From Hymenobacter pini (lineage in GTDB: Bacteria > Bacteroidota > Bacteroidia > Cytophagales > Hymenobacteraceae), in assembly GCF_020421205.1 (NCBI RefSeq), contig NZ_JAIZZH010000002.1, positions 248,001-312,000 on the forward strand: DNA of 64,000 nt. Reading direction: 5' to 3'. Below the pieces are notes generated by a model. That model was given only the letters and a program-made list of their open reading frames with translations. It had not been told where the DNA came from and searched no databases. Shown piece by piece: positions 45,219 through 53,751 of the stretch (within the stretch, counting starts at the first letter, position 1; the number at the start of each line of letters is the position of its first letter). A program made the translations under genes and the position numbers.

Positions 45219-45276
45219 GTGCAAGTATACGCCCTGCCAAAATAATTAGTTAATTATCTACTAAAATAATTAGTTA
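45219..45276 (-). promoter_or_regulatory. umuDC copy 2 promoter with direct repeats
   Basis: The 13 bases at 45219-45231 (GTGCAAGTATACG) equal those at copy 1 and contain the reverse of TATACTTG. Upstream are two copies of AAAATAATTAGTTA (45239-45252 and 45263-45276), 24 bp apart. The operator is therefore direct repeats here, in contrast to the inverted repeat at copy 1. Confidence 0.65.
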
Positions 45277-45370
45277 TTTACGTATTTCCAGCCTGATGCC
45301 CGCCGGCCGTGTTTGGTAGCTTTCGGGCGGGGCTTTCTAGTTTCGAGCCTTTACCTTATCGCGCTTATTT

Positions 45371-46705
45371 ATGGAAGTCACGTACCAGCTGCGCACGGAG
45401 CGGTTGTCCAAGAAAAAGGGCACCGCCCCTATTCAGATTACCTTCTGGTGGGATAACCGGCGGCTGCGCCTGAGCTCCGGCGAGTACTGCCGGCCGGCTG
45501 ACTGGAACGGCAAAACGGGCCGGGTGAAGGATAAGCCCGGCGCGTACGCCGACGCCATCAACCAGGTGCTCAGCCGCTGGAACCAGGCCGGCCAGGAAGC
45601 CCACCAGGAAGCGCGGCGCAACTGGCTGCGCCTGGATGAGCAGCAGATGGAGGATGCCCTACGCACGCGCTACCAGCAGCTGCTGGCCGAGGCCCGGGGC
45701 CTCACGCCGGCGGAGCTGCCAATACCGGTGCGCCGGCACGTGAGCCTGCTGGAGTACATGGACCAGTGGTGCGACTTTATGGAGAGCGTGGTCTCGGAGA
45801 AAACCGGCCGCCGGTTCAGCACCGGCTACCTGCGCCAGCTCCGCCACGTGCGCCAGGAGCTGGACAACTTCAGCCAGCAGCAGAAGTACCCGCTCACCTT
45901 CCAGAGCATGAATGCGGATTTCTACGCGAAGTTCCTCACCTACCAGGTAGAGGTGCTGGATAACGGCACCAACACGTTTGCCGGCTACATCAAGCGCATG
46001 AAGCAGTTTCTGTACTGGTGCGAAGACCGGGAGCTGCCCACCACGCCCAAGTTTCACGACTGGAAGGCCCGCGAAACCTACGTCGGGGCCGATTTTCTCA
46101 CCGCCGCCGAGCTGCGCCGCTGGGAGCAGGTCGAGCTGGATACCCCGGCCGTGGCGGCCCGCCTGCTGGAGGCCTTCCCCTTGAGCACGGGCACCCACGG
46201 CCGGCGCAAGCTCACCCTGCAGGATCACCTGCAGCGCCTGCAGCACGCCCGCGACAAGTTCCTGCTCTGCGCCTATACCGGCCTGCGCATCTCCGACGCC
46301 GACAGGCTCGCCCCCGAGCACATTCAGGGTGACCTGATCAAGCTGGAAGCCGGCAAAACCGGCATTCTCTGCTACATCCCCTTCCTGGACGATGAGGTGC
46401 TCAAGCCGGTGCAGCTGGTAGAGCAGTACGCCGGCCAGGGCCTGGCCACGTGCCTGCCCGCCACCTACGACCTGGACGAGTACCTGCCCCACATTGCCCA
46501 GCTCGCCGGCATCACGCGCCTGCACGTGACCTCGCGCATCGGCCGCAAAACCTTCGTGACCACGCGCATCTACCAGGGCGTGCCGCGCACCCAGGTGATG
46601 CTGGCCACCGGCCACCAGACCGAAAAGAGCTTCCTGCGCTACCTGGGCACCAACGAGAAAGAACTGGTCGAAAGCTACCGACGCGTGGCCAAACTGGCCG
46701 CCTGA
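45371..46705 (+). CDS. Tyrosine recombinase/integrase
   Basis: 444-residue integrase of Bacteroidota type: N-terminal arm-binding domain, core-binding domain (SLLEYMDQWCDFM), and catalytic domain. Catalytic Arg306 (TGLRISDADRL), Lys329, Arg392 in SRIGRKTFVTT, His415 (TGHQTEKS) and nucleophile Tyr424 (FLRYLG). The first His of the usual HxxR is Arg389 here. Three GGTGGCGG repeats follow its stop. Likely the recombinase of one of the two elements. Confidence 0.93.
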   Translation: MEVTYQLRTERLSKKKGTAPIQITFWWDNRRLRLSSGEYCRPADWNGKTGRVKDKPGAYADAINQVLSRWNQAGQEAHQEARRNWLRLDEQQMEDALRTRYQQLLAEARGLTPAELPIPVRRHVSLLEYMDQWCDFMESVVSEKTGRRFSTGYLRQLRHVRQELDNFSQQQKYPLTFQSMNADFYAKFLTYQVEVLDNGTNTFAGYIKRMKQFLYWCEDRELPTTPKFHDWKARETYVGADFLTAAELRRWEQVELDTPAVAARLLEAFPLSTGTHGRRKLTLQDHLQRLQHARDKFLLCAYTGLRISDADRLAPEHIQGDLIKLEAGKTGILCYIPFLDDEVLKPVQLVEQYAGQGLATCLPATYDLDEYLPHIAQLAGITRLHVTSRIGRKTFVTTRIYQGVPRTQVMLATGHQTEKSFLRYLGTNEKELVESYRRVAKLAA

Positions 46706-46779
46706 ACTGGTGGCGGATTTGGCGGCGGAACTGGTGGCGGATTTTGCCTGCCAAATACCCCAAAACTGGTGGCGGATTT
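46705..46779 (+). repeat. Three 16-bp direct repeats after the integrase
   Basis: AACTGGTGGCGGATTT occurs at 46705-46720, 46729-46744 and 46764-46779. The first begins at the last base of the integrase stop. They look like integrase arm sites or an att core. The third extends into the repeat in the next entry. Confidence 0.85.
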
Positions 46780-46796
46780 GGTGGCGGCAAAACGCC
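46762..46796 (+). repeat. GGTGGCGG att-like repeat, right copy
   Basis: Aligns with 17551-17583, except three substitutions and two added bases. Together they may mark the ends of a 29-kb element. Confidence 0.55.
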
Positions 46797-46829
46797 TAAC
46801 GCCGCTTACTGCTGCCTAATACCGAAAAC

Positions 46830-46864
46830 AAAAACGCCCTGCTAGATATCAGCAGGGCGTTTTT
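46830..46864. terminator. Terminator of integrase
   Basis: Perfect 14-bp stem AAAAACGCCCTGCT with complement, loop AGATATC, ending in T run. Confidence 0.88.
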
Positions 46865-46875
46865 ATTAGTCAGCA

Positions 46876-46912
46876 AAAAGCAGGGCACAAAAAAAGCCGT
46901 CCCCACCCGGAC
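46876..46912 (-). repeat. Lipoprotein-end repeat, copy 2
   Basis: 28 bases identical to 17470-17497. Here it directly follows the lipoprotein stop on the minus strand and probably terminates it. Confidence 0.75.
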
Positions 46913-46920
46913 CAATGATG

Positions 46921-47289
46921 TTAACCAAAATCGGCCTTATCTCCGCCTAATCGGGGTATACTGCGACTATGTGGCAATTTATGTGGCAAACCGGCCCGCT
47001 TATCCCCTAGCCTGTAGGTAAAGTGGTACCAGCGGCCATGTACGCGACGCCAGCGCTGATAAAACCGGGGACGTGGTGCAGACACGTCGGTGGTGGGAGC
47101 CGCAACTTGGCTCACGCGCACTTGCTCCTGCGTGGGAGCATCAGCCGGGTGCTCTACGGGTGCGCACTTTCGCTCCTGGTAGAAGTAGTCCACCGGTGCC
47201 GGCGTCACTGGAGGCGGTGCCGGCCGGCTACAGGCCGTGGCCAGGATGAAGCAAAGGCTGCCGAAGAGCAGAACAATGTAACTTCTCAT
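46921..47289 (-). CDS. Small lipoprotein, copy 2
   Basis: 122 residues from MRSYIVLLFGS. Lipobox-like LATACS, proline linker, basic RWRRVHGRWYHFTYR. Copy 1 lacks the last 25 residues (KRAGLPHK...). Upstream 38-bp element and downstream repeat are shared. Probably carried and regulated as part of the phage's tail-side genes. Confidence 0.8.
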   Translation of the reverse strand: MRSYIVLLFGSLCFILATACSRPAPPPVTPAPVDYFYQERKCAPVEHPADAPTQEQVRVSQVAAPTTDVSAPRPRFYQRWRRVHGRWYHFTYRLGDKRAGLPHKLPHSRSIPRLGGDKADFG

Positions 47290-47325
47290 AAGCTGAGGGT
47301 TTGGTTTGGGTATGTGTGAAATGGA

Positions 47326-47363
47326 CCCAAAACTGCCACCCTCTGCCACGGTCAGAAAGGACA
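47326..47363 (-). promoter_or_regulatory. 38-bp promoter-like element, copy 2
   Basis: Same layout as copy 1: box, tandem GGCAG, CAGTTTTG. It is 37 bases in front of the lipoprotein start. Confidence 0.6.
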
Positions 47364-47405
47364 CAAATTGTTCTCTAACTTGGAACTCACATTCATCTAG
47401 TTCAA

Positions 47406-48218
47406 ATGGAGCAAGCGGACATATTATCCAAAGTGTACTACCTGGTCGGTGCTGTAGGAGGAATAGGCGTTATCCTAATAGGAGCATCTGTATTTATCAG
47501 CAGCTTAGTACAGCAGAAGCTGATTTATAGACTTCAGAGTCAAAACAATAGAGAGATTGAAGACATCAAGGCCATAATAGCCCAGAACAACACGTTCATA
47601 TCCAGTCTAAACTCAAACCACAGTGCTGTATATCAAAAGTTACAGGCTAAAAGATTAGAGGTAGTAGATGAATATTGGAAGTGCATATTAAAGTCCAAGA
47701 ATAGTATACCAGGCTGTGTATATCTAATGCACCGAGTTCTAAATGACAAAGAGCTTACAGACGTTGAGCAAATTGGGCGATCTAAAAGCTGGGGTCGTGA
47801 TCTATCGTCCCTTTCAACAATAGAAGTGAACCAAATAATATTTGAAGCAACCAACCCTATCGACTATCAAAAACCATTCATCTCTAGCACCCTTTGGACT
47901 CTCAAGTATGCTTACGGGTCTATTATTGGAAGAACGACCTATCAGTTGATTGATGGCTATCAAAAGGGAGAGATAAAACCATGGAAGGAGGACAAACTGA
48001 TAAATCAGTCTATGTCACTAGTTCTATCAGCAGAAGAAATAAATAGCATAAAGGCTATGCCTTATGGTGGGGTCAACTATATGTTGGAATTACTAGAAAA
48101 TAAAATGGTGGATGAGATCCAGAGATTTATTTCTAATGATGATTTTATAAAAGATAGTGCTGATCAATTTAAAAGAATAACTCAACTCATAGGTCATAAT
48201 CCGAATATCAATTCTTAG
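47406..48218 (+). CDS. AT-rich membrane protein, possible defence moron
   Basis: 270 residues with one or two N-terminal membrane helices (LVGAVGGIGVILIGASVFI), then a coiled coil (LQSQNNREIEDIKAIIAQNN) and a helical domain. AT content is markedly higher than its surroundings. Lies between the lipoprotein and the recombinase; converges with the latter by 11 bases. No family recognised; a defence or exclusion role is only suggested by context. Confidence 0.65.
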   Translation: MEQADILSKVYYLVGAVGGIGVILIGASVFISSLVQQKLIYRLQSQNNREIEDIKAIIAQNNTFISSLNSNHSAVYQKLQAKRLEVVDEYWKCILKSKNSIPGCVYLMHRVLNDKELTDVEQIGRSKSWGRDLSSLSTIEVNQIIFEATNPIDYQKPFISSTLWTLKYAYGSIIGRTTYQLIDGYQKGEIKPWKEDKLINQSMSLVLSAEEINSIKAMPYGGVNYMLELLENKMVDEIQRFISNDDFIKDSADQFKRITQLIGHNPNINS

Positions 48219-48813
48219 CAGCCATATACTTATGCACAGTGCCCACTGGCACTCCAGTAGCTATGCTGATTTTACGGACGCTCAGGCCCTCGGACTGCAG
48301 CTGCTGGATATGCTCGACCAACTCAGGTGCTAGTGCACGACGGCCGTGGACATACACCTCCCCTTTCTCGGCGGCCTTTTGCTTCTTTCTGGCCAGGCCC
48401 GCACTCACATTTTCGCTCAGGCGCTGCGAGTAGTAGCCGGCGGCCCAGGATATCATGGCCTTCATCAGCTCCTTCATCGGGCCGGTGGTATTGAGCAGTG
48501 GTTCCGAGTAGCTCCAGAAGCTGACGCCGCACTGCTCCAGCAGCGACGTGTGCTCAAACACCTTCTCGATACCCTCGCGGCTGAAGCGACTTAGGTCCCA
48601 TACGCGCACTAGGTCGAACTTGCGCTTCTGGGCGTCGCGCATCATTTCCTGGAAAGCCCGGCGGTTGCTCTTGCGGCCGGAGTCTTCGTCGACGTACTCT
48701 TTATATACAGTGTCGCCTGCTCGTTCAGCCTCACGTCGTAAAACCATCAGCTGATTTTCGGGATCTTGGTCTTTGTCAGCGGTAGAGACGCGTGCGTAAA
48801 GGGCAACTCTCAT
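48208..48813 (-). CDS. Serine recombinase, copy 2
   Basis: 201 residues. Ser10 in YARVSTADKDQDPENQL; ARG/ASP in VWDLSRFSREGIEK; C-terminal HTH SVRKISIATGVPVGTVHKYM. Diverged from copy 1 but with the same order of domains. Start overlaps the stop of the AbiC-like gene by four bases (ATGA), thus same transcript. Confidence 0.93.
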   Translation of the reverse strand: MRVALYARVSTADKDQDPENQLMVLRREAERAGDTVYKEYVDEDSGRKSNRRAFQEMMRDAQKRKFDLVRVWDLSRFSREGIEKVFEHTSLLEQCGVSFWSYSEPLLNTTGPMKELMKAMISWAAGYYSQRLSENVSAGLARKKQKAAEKGEVYVHGRRALAPELVEHIQQLQSEGLSVRKISIATGVPVGTVHKYMAAKN

Positions 48814-49547
48814 TTCGATGCAGCATTAGACAAGTCCCACGCCTTCTCGTAGATGTTTGCCTTGTCAGATAGAAACTGATTCTTCATCTGCATCATTAAC
48901 GTGAAGTTTTTAACAGATTCCTCCTCTAGCACGGTTTCTACTGGTTTTATAACCATGATTGATTCTAAAGGCATGATGCATTCGTTGTGATACTTCCTAA
49001 CTACGAAAAGTTTATATGCTGCAGGAAAATCATCGCTAAACACCTTATTATAGCATAACGACAATAGCATTGCGGCCTCGAATAGCTTTTCATCCTGTAT
49101 TGCTAAATTTCTATTAGCCTGTGGAGCAAAATCAGATTTGGTCAGGAATCGGTGCGATTGAACTTGTTCGTCAATCCTGCTTATCCCAGAAGCAATGCTT
49201 CTGATATCTGCTAACCGTTGCTTTATTTCCCCCCCTGCACTTTCTATAATCTGCTCTGTCGTCTTTACCACTATTTCGCTTGACGTTCTGCCGATTTCGA
49301 GTTGCAAGGCTTCATACTGGGTGGTATTTGCATTCAATTGCTCCTGCAAGGAGAAATACACAATGAGCATTCCGGCTAGGTTTAGTAGTGGCCCGGCTAT
49401 ACCGCCGATAGTATCACCCACGGTGCCGAGCGTAGCGAAGTTTGTTTTCGCGGAAGCAGGTAAATAGAAATAGGCCATTGCCACAGCTCCGATTGCCGCG
49501 AGAAATCCAACGAAGAAGGTCAGTAATGCCTTAGTAGTAGTTGTCAT
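48810..49547 (-). CDS. AbiC-like membrane protein (putative abortive infection type)
   Basis: 245 residues. Two membrane helices in the first 65 residues, between which lies TLGTVGDTIGGIAGPLLNLAGM. This GDxxGGxxxPLL pattern is the hallmark of the putAbiC family of suspected phage abortive-infection proteins. A long cytoplasmic helical part follows. Coupled to the recombinase. Function in defence not proven. Confidence 0.7.
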   Translation of the reverse strand: MTTTTKALLTFFVGFLAAIGAVAMAYFYLPASAKTNFATLGTVGDTIGGIAGPLLNLAGMLIVYFSLQEQLNANTTQYEALQLEIGRTSSEIVVKTTEQIIESAGGEIKQRLADIRSIASGISRIDEQVQSHRFLTKSDFAPQANRNLAIQDEKLFEAAMLLSLCYNKVFSDDFPAAYKLFVVRKYHNECIMPLESIMVIKPVETVLEEESVKNFTLMMQMKNQFLSDKANIYEKAWDLSNAASK

Positions 49548-49620
49548 AGTATGGTTTAGTTAGTTCTCAAAATTACACCGCTGCCTGCTGTTTCGGGTGT
49601 TCAAATTACCTATTAAAAAA

Positions 49621-49650
49621 CGCCCCCGAAAAACGGCGTTTTCGGGGGCG
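49621..49650. terminator. Terminator, twin of 20.88 kb
   Basis: A 12-bp stem CGCCCCCGAAAA with complement and loop ACGGCG, preceded by an A run. Ends the tape-measure transcript on the minus strand or insulates the AbiC-like gene. Confidence 0.85.
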
Positions 49651-49703
49651 TCAGCATGGTATGAAAAAGTGTTCGAAAAAGAGTTCTAATCTGAACGCTT
49701 CGG

Positions 49704-52700
49704 TTACTTGATTTCAGCTTGCTTCCGGGTGGCCTCCCGTTCCTCCAGTATCCGCTCCAGCAGATGCACGTCCAGGTGCACGCCCAGCTCGCGGGCCCAC
49801 TGCTCCACGTCCTGCAAGCGTAGGTCCAGGCGGCGCAGCACGTCCACCAGCTGCTGGTCGGCCGAGGCCCCGCTGCCGGCGGCCGGCTCTACGTCGCCCG
49901 AGGTGGAGCCACCTTGGCGGAAGCCCGGGCCGCCGAGGCGCTTCTGCTCCAGCCATTGCTCGACCTGCACCACCTGCGGGTCGGCACGCATCCACTCCGG
50001 AATCACGTACTCATTCTCGTGCACGACGCCGGCAATCGGGAAACCCTCCGGATCCAGGAGCTTACCGCTGCTGCCCACGCTCAGGCCCGAGCCGGTGGCT
50101 CCCCCCTTGCGGAAGCCCAGGCCCAGGATTTTGCTGATACCCACGCCGGCGGCCGCGGTGGAGGCAATGTTGGCTCCGATGGTGTAGGCCGTGCCCAGGG
50201 CAATCGTAGCCGGCGGCGCCAGGGCCGAAATCTTGGCCCCAGCCTCGGCGTTGGCCGCATACTGCTTGGGCACGCTCATGCCGATTTCGGCAATGGCCAG
50301 CGCCTTCTGCGCCGCCACCCCGGCTTTATAGAGGATAGTCTTTTTGTTGGTCATCTCCAGCAGCGCGTTGAATTCATCGGAATTCAGCAGCCGGCGGGCG
50401 GCGGTGAGACCCTTCTCGATTTTATAGTACCCCTCATCCATGCCCTTGCGAGAGGCTAGGAAGTCCGCTTGGTTCCGGAGCTTCTCGGCCTGGAGCTTCT
50501 TATACTCGGCCGACTCCTCCCCGCCCTTCTGCTTGACCAGTTCCAGCTCCCGCTCCAGGGCCGCCTGCTTCACGGCGTACACTGCATCCTGAAAGGCCCA
50601 CTCATCCATAACGCCATTGGCCAGCTTTACCTCCAGCTCCGCTAGGCGCTGTTCTTCGTCAGCCTGGGCCCCGGCGATGCGCTTGTCCAGCTCCTCCTGT
50701 TTCTTTTTCTCCGACTCGGCATCGAAGGTAGCCTGCAACTCGCGTAGCTTCAGGTCGCGCGCCAGCAGGATATCCTCCACGCGCTGCGAGTAATCATTCT
50801 CCAGCCCGGTGAGTTTATCGACCTGCGCGCTGGCGTCCTGGAAGATTTTCTGCCGCTGCTCCTCGCGCCGCAGCTGCTCATCCGTATAGCCTTTCTGGTC
50901 CAGCTGGCTGCGCAGGGCGTCGCGGCCGCTGAATACAACTAACTCGTCTTTTACCAGCCGCTTCAGATCATCCAGGTGCTGCTGGTCGGCTTTGTCCTGG
51001 GCGGCTTTGGCTTCCTTGCGTGCCTTCTCACGGGCCGCCTGGGCCTCCTTGGCGGCTTTCTCGCGCTGCTCCTTGGTCGTGCCGTCGCCGCCGGCGCCAG
51101 GCCGGGTATCGGGCGCATCGCCCCCATCCTGGCTGGTGGCCGCCGCCTCGGCAGGGCGGGCCGCCCGGGTAGCATCAAACGCTTTCAGGTAGGCGCGGCC
51201 GGCGGCGCCCCCGATTTTATTGAACTCATCGACGGCACCGCTGATGTCGCCGGCCAGCACCGCTTTCCACGCCCGACCCACCTGGGTGAACGAGGCCCGG
51301 GCCGCGGCCGAGAAACCCTCAAAGAACGCCGGCGAGTCGCGCAGCATGTCAAAGAGCAGCCGCAGCGGGGCAATCATCAGGTAGATGACCGCCCGGGCGT
51401 CACTGGAGCTTTTCACCCACTCGATGGTGGACTTGGCCATGGCGGCAAACGCCTCGTAGCCCAGCCGCAGGGGCGTGAGCAGCAGGCGCAGTACGGCCCC
51501 GATGCCGCTGGCAATATCCTTGACCAGGCTGCCCTCCTTGCTGACCAGGCCCATGCTCTCGCCCAGCTCCAGCAGCTCCTGCCACACCTCCTGCACTGGC
51601 GCGTACAGTTCCTTGAACGTGGCCCCGAGCGAGGCCAGCAGCGTGTAGAGGAAGGTCATCGACTCATTGGTGAGAATATCGATGCTGTTGCCGGTGCCCT
51701 CAAACTGCTTGGTCAGCTCGTTCTGGGCCTCCGCCAGGTCGCGCTGCGAGCTGAGCAGGGCCTGCTGCTGGCGCACGTAGGGGTTGGTCTGATCGATGAG
51801 CGTTTCCACCCCGCCCCCGATGTTCTTCAGCGACTGCAAATACTCCAGGCCGGCATCTTCGCCCGGACCGCCGAACACGTCGGCAATGACGGTTTGCAGC
51901 TGCGAAGCCGGAATCTTGGTGTCGTTCATCTGCGTCGACACCAGTTGCAGGGCCTGCACCGACGAAATGGAGCCGTCATTGATGCCCTTGAACAGCTTCT
52001 GAGTAAACTCAGTACCGAAGGCCGCCTCCATGGCGTCGCCGGTGGCCTTGGTCTGCTCCCGGATCCGCAGGCCGAACTCCTTTACCACGTCGGCCCCCTT
52101 ATCGGAAAACACGCCCGAGGTCTGGGACTTGGTGACAATGCCGATGAATTCAGAGGCCGACACGCCGGCGGCCTTGAACTGGGCGGGGTATTCCTTCACC
52201 TGGTCGAGGAACTCGCCGTTCACGTCGGCACCGGCCACAAAGCCCTGCTCCAGCAACTTGAGCGCCTCCTTCTGGGAAATACCCATCTGCTTGCTCAGCG
52301 CGTTGCTGGCCACCAGCACTTCGTTGTATTCCTTACCGAAGGTTTGCGAGAGGGCGCGCACGCCCACGGTCAGCTCATCCAGCTCGGTGCCAGTGGCGCC
52401 GGTGAGCGAGTTGATATCGGCGCGCATCTTGCCGATTTCCTTCGTGGTGTTAATCACCTCGGCACCCAGCTCCTTAATCATGTCCAGGGCGGCCTCGGCT
52501 GTGACGGCCACGCCGGCGAAAGCAAGGGCATCCTTGAAGGTCAGGGCCGGCTCAGCAGCCTCACCCAACTCCTTCTTCACGCCCTCAATCCGCTCTTTCA
52601 GTTCTTTGTAGTCCTGAATCAGCTTCGCCCGGCCCGGGTCGTTGGCCGCCACTTCGTCCAGTTGCTTCTCCAACTGGGCAGCAGCTGCCTTCATTTGCCC

Positions 52701-53291
52701 GAAGGTAGCCTCCACTTTCTGGCCATTCAGGATAACCTGGCGGTTTTCCTGGTTCATGCGCTCGGTGGCCTCGGCGAGTTGCCGCTGCTCTTCGGCCAGT
52801 TCCTCGGCCGTTTTCTGGTAGGTACGCATTTCCGTACCAGCAGCCTGGATACGCTGCTGAAGTACCTGGTAGTCGCGCAGCAGGGCGGCCCGGCCCGGGT
52901 CGTCGGCCGATACCTCTTCCAGCTGCTTGGCCAGAATGCCGGCGGCATCCTTCATCTCACGCATTGATGCCGACGACTGCTGGCCTGTGCGCACGGTCGC
53001 CGCCTGAGACTGGGCCAGCTGCTCGGCCTGCTCCGCCAGCTGCTGCTGCTCAGCCGCCAGCTCCTCGGCCGTTTTCACGACGAGGCGCATTTCGGCGCGG
53101 GTTTCCTGGATACGTTGGTTCAGGCGGGCATAATCATCCTGCAACTTGGCCCGGCCGGGGTCATCGGCCGCCATTTTGGACAATTGACTATTGAGCACGC
53201 CCAAGCCTGCCGCCATCTCTTTGAGACTGGCGTTGGGCTGCTGCGCGTCGACGACAATCTTAACTTTCCGCTCTTCGGGGGTCTCCGCCAT
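49704..53291 (-). CDS. Phage tail tape-measure protein
   Basis: 1195 residues; sets the tail length and enters the host cell with the DNA. N-terminal three repeats with period about 87 residues, each containing DDPGRA (at 43, 130 and 218) and, in the first two, KTAEELA. The TP901-type core (about 250-560) has GATGTELDELTVGVRALSQ and hydrophobic stretches. Further coiled coils follow. C-terminus carries the usual GxxxGG-type end (VHENEYVIPEWM, FRQGGST). Last structural gene. Confidence 0.95.
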   Translation of the reverse strand: MAETPEERKVKIVVDAQQPNASLKEMAAGLGVLNSQLSKMAADDPGRAKLQDDYARLNQRIQETRAEMRLVVKTAEELAAEQQQLAEQAEQLAQSQAATVRTGQQSSASMREMKDAAGILAKQLEEVSADDPGRAALLRDYQVLQQRIQAAGTEMRTYQKTAEELAEEQRQLAEATERMNQENRQVILNGQKVEATFGQMKAAAAQLEKQLDEVAANDPGRAKLIQDYKELKERIEGVKKELGEAAEPALTFKDALAFAGVAVTAEAALDMIKELGAEVINTTKEIGKMRADINSLTGATGTELDELTVGVRALSQTFGKEYNEVLVASNALSKQMGISQKEALKLLEQGFVAGADVNGEFLDQVKEYPAQFKAAGVSASEFIGIVTKSQTSGVFSDKGADVVKEFGLRIREQTKATGDAMEAAFGTEFTQKLFKGINDGSISSVQALQLVSTQMNDTKIPASQLQTVIADVFGGPGEDAGLEYLQSLKNIGGGVETLIDQTNPYVRQQQALLSSQRDLAEAQNELTKQFEGTGNSIDILTNESMTFLYTLLASLGATFKELYAPVQEVWQELLELGESMGLVSKEGSLVKDIASGIGAVLRLLLTPLRLGYEAFAAMAKSTIEWVKSSSDARAVIYLMIAPLRLLFDMLRDSPAFFEGFSAAARASFTQVGRAWKAVLAGDISGAVDEFNKIGGAAGRAYLKAFDATRAARPAEAAATSQDGGDAPDTRPGAGGDGTTKEQREKAAKEAQAAREKARKEAKAAQDKADQQHLDDLKRLVKDELVVFSGRDALRSQLDQKGYTDEQLRREEQRQKIFQDASAQVDKLTGLENDYSQRVEDILLARDLKLRELQATFDAESEKKKQEELDKRIAGAQADEEQRLAELEVKLANGVMDEWAFQDAVYAVKQAALERELELVKQKGGEESAEYKKLQAEKLRNQADFLASRKGMDEGYYKIEKGLTAARRLLNSDEFNALLEMTNKKTILYKAGVAAQKALAIAEIGMSVPKQYAANAEAGAKISALAPPATIALGTAYTIGANIASTAAAGVGISKILGLGFRKGGATGSGLSVGSSGKLLDPEGFPIAGVVHENEYVIPEWMRADPQVVQVEQWLEQKRLGGPGFRQGGSTSGDVEPAAGSGASADQQLVDVLRRLDLRLQDVEQWARELGVHLDVHLLERILEEREATRKQAEIK

Positions 53292-53301
53292 GGGGCTTTA
53301 C

Positions 53302-53751
53302 TTATAAGTTAATCTGTACTGTTTCAGAGGGTAGCCCCTCGCTTACCGCCGAAATGAGCAGCGTGCCGTGCAAGTCCGACATCAGCTCGGCCAGGCGCTT
53401 GGTCTGGTAGCCAATCTCCCGGGCATACCAATTGCGCTTCTTGCGTTTGTAGCGCTTCAGGCTGCCATTGCTGTTGCGGATGCGGTCGTAGCCATCATCG
53501 GGTTTGCGGATGCCAGCACCCATACCCCGGCCCACGCCCATGTCGACAAACTTGCCATACAGGGCATAGGAAAGCTGCAGCTGCAGCCGTCCCTCCGCAG
53601 AACTCACCACCTGCTTTTTAAAGCTGGCCATGAGCGTGCCGGTGTCCTCAATGCGCAGCTTGCGCATGTTTTCAATAAAGCGCTCAATAGTGATATCAAG
53701 CCACTTTTTCGCTACTTCCAGCTCACTTTGTAGCGCGTCCTGATTGCTCAT
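53302..53751 (-). CDS. Tail completion-like protein
   Basis: 149 residues from MSNQDALQSEL; the long upstream extension is not used because the previous gene ends at 53748 (ATGA overlap). Basic, with YGKFVDMGVGRGMG resembling HK97 gp10-type tail completion proteins. The position before the tape measure fits. Confidence 0.65.
   Translation of the reverse strand: MSNQDALQSELEVAKKWLDITIERFIENMRKLRIEDTGTLMASFKKQVVSSAEGRLQLQLSYALYGKFVDMGVGRGMGAGIRKPDDGYDRIRNSNGSLKRYKRKKRNWYAREIGYQTKRLAELMSDLHGTLLISAVSEGLPSETVQINL

Noticed and set aside
45659-46615. 318-codon minus frame in the integrase
   Set aside because: Gly/Gln-rich shadow of a recognised integrase.
50976-52967. 663-codon open frame on the plus strand
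   Set aside because: Antisense shadow of the tape-measure gene: high GC and periodic codon use leave the reverse frame open.
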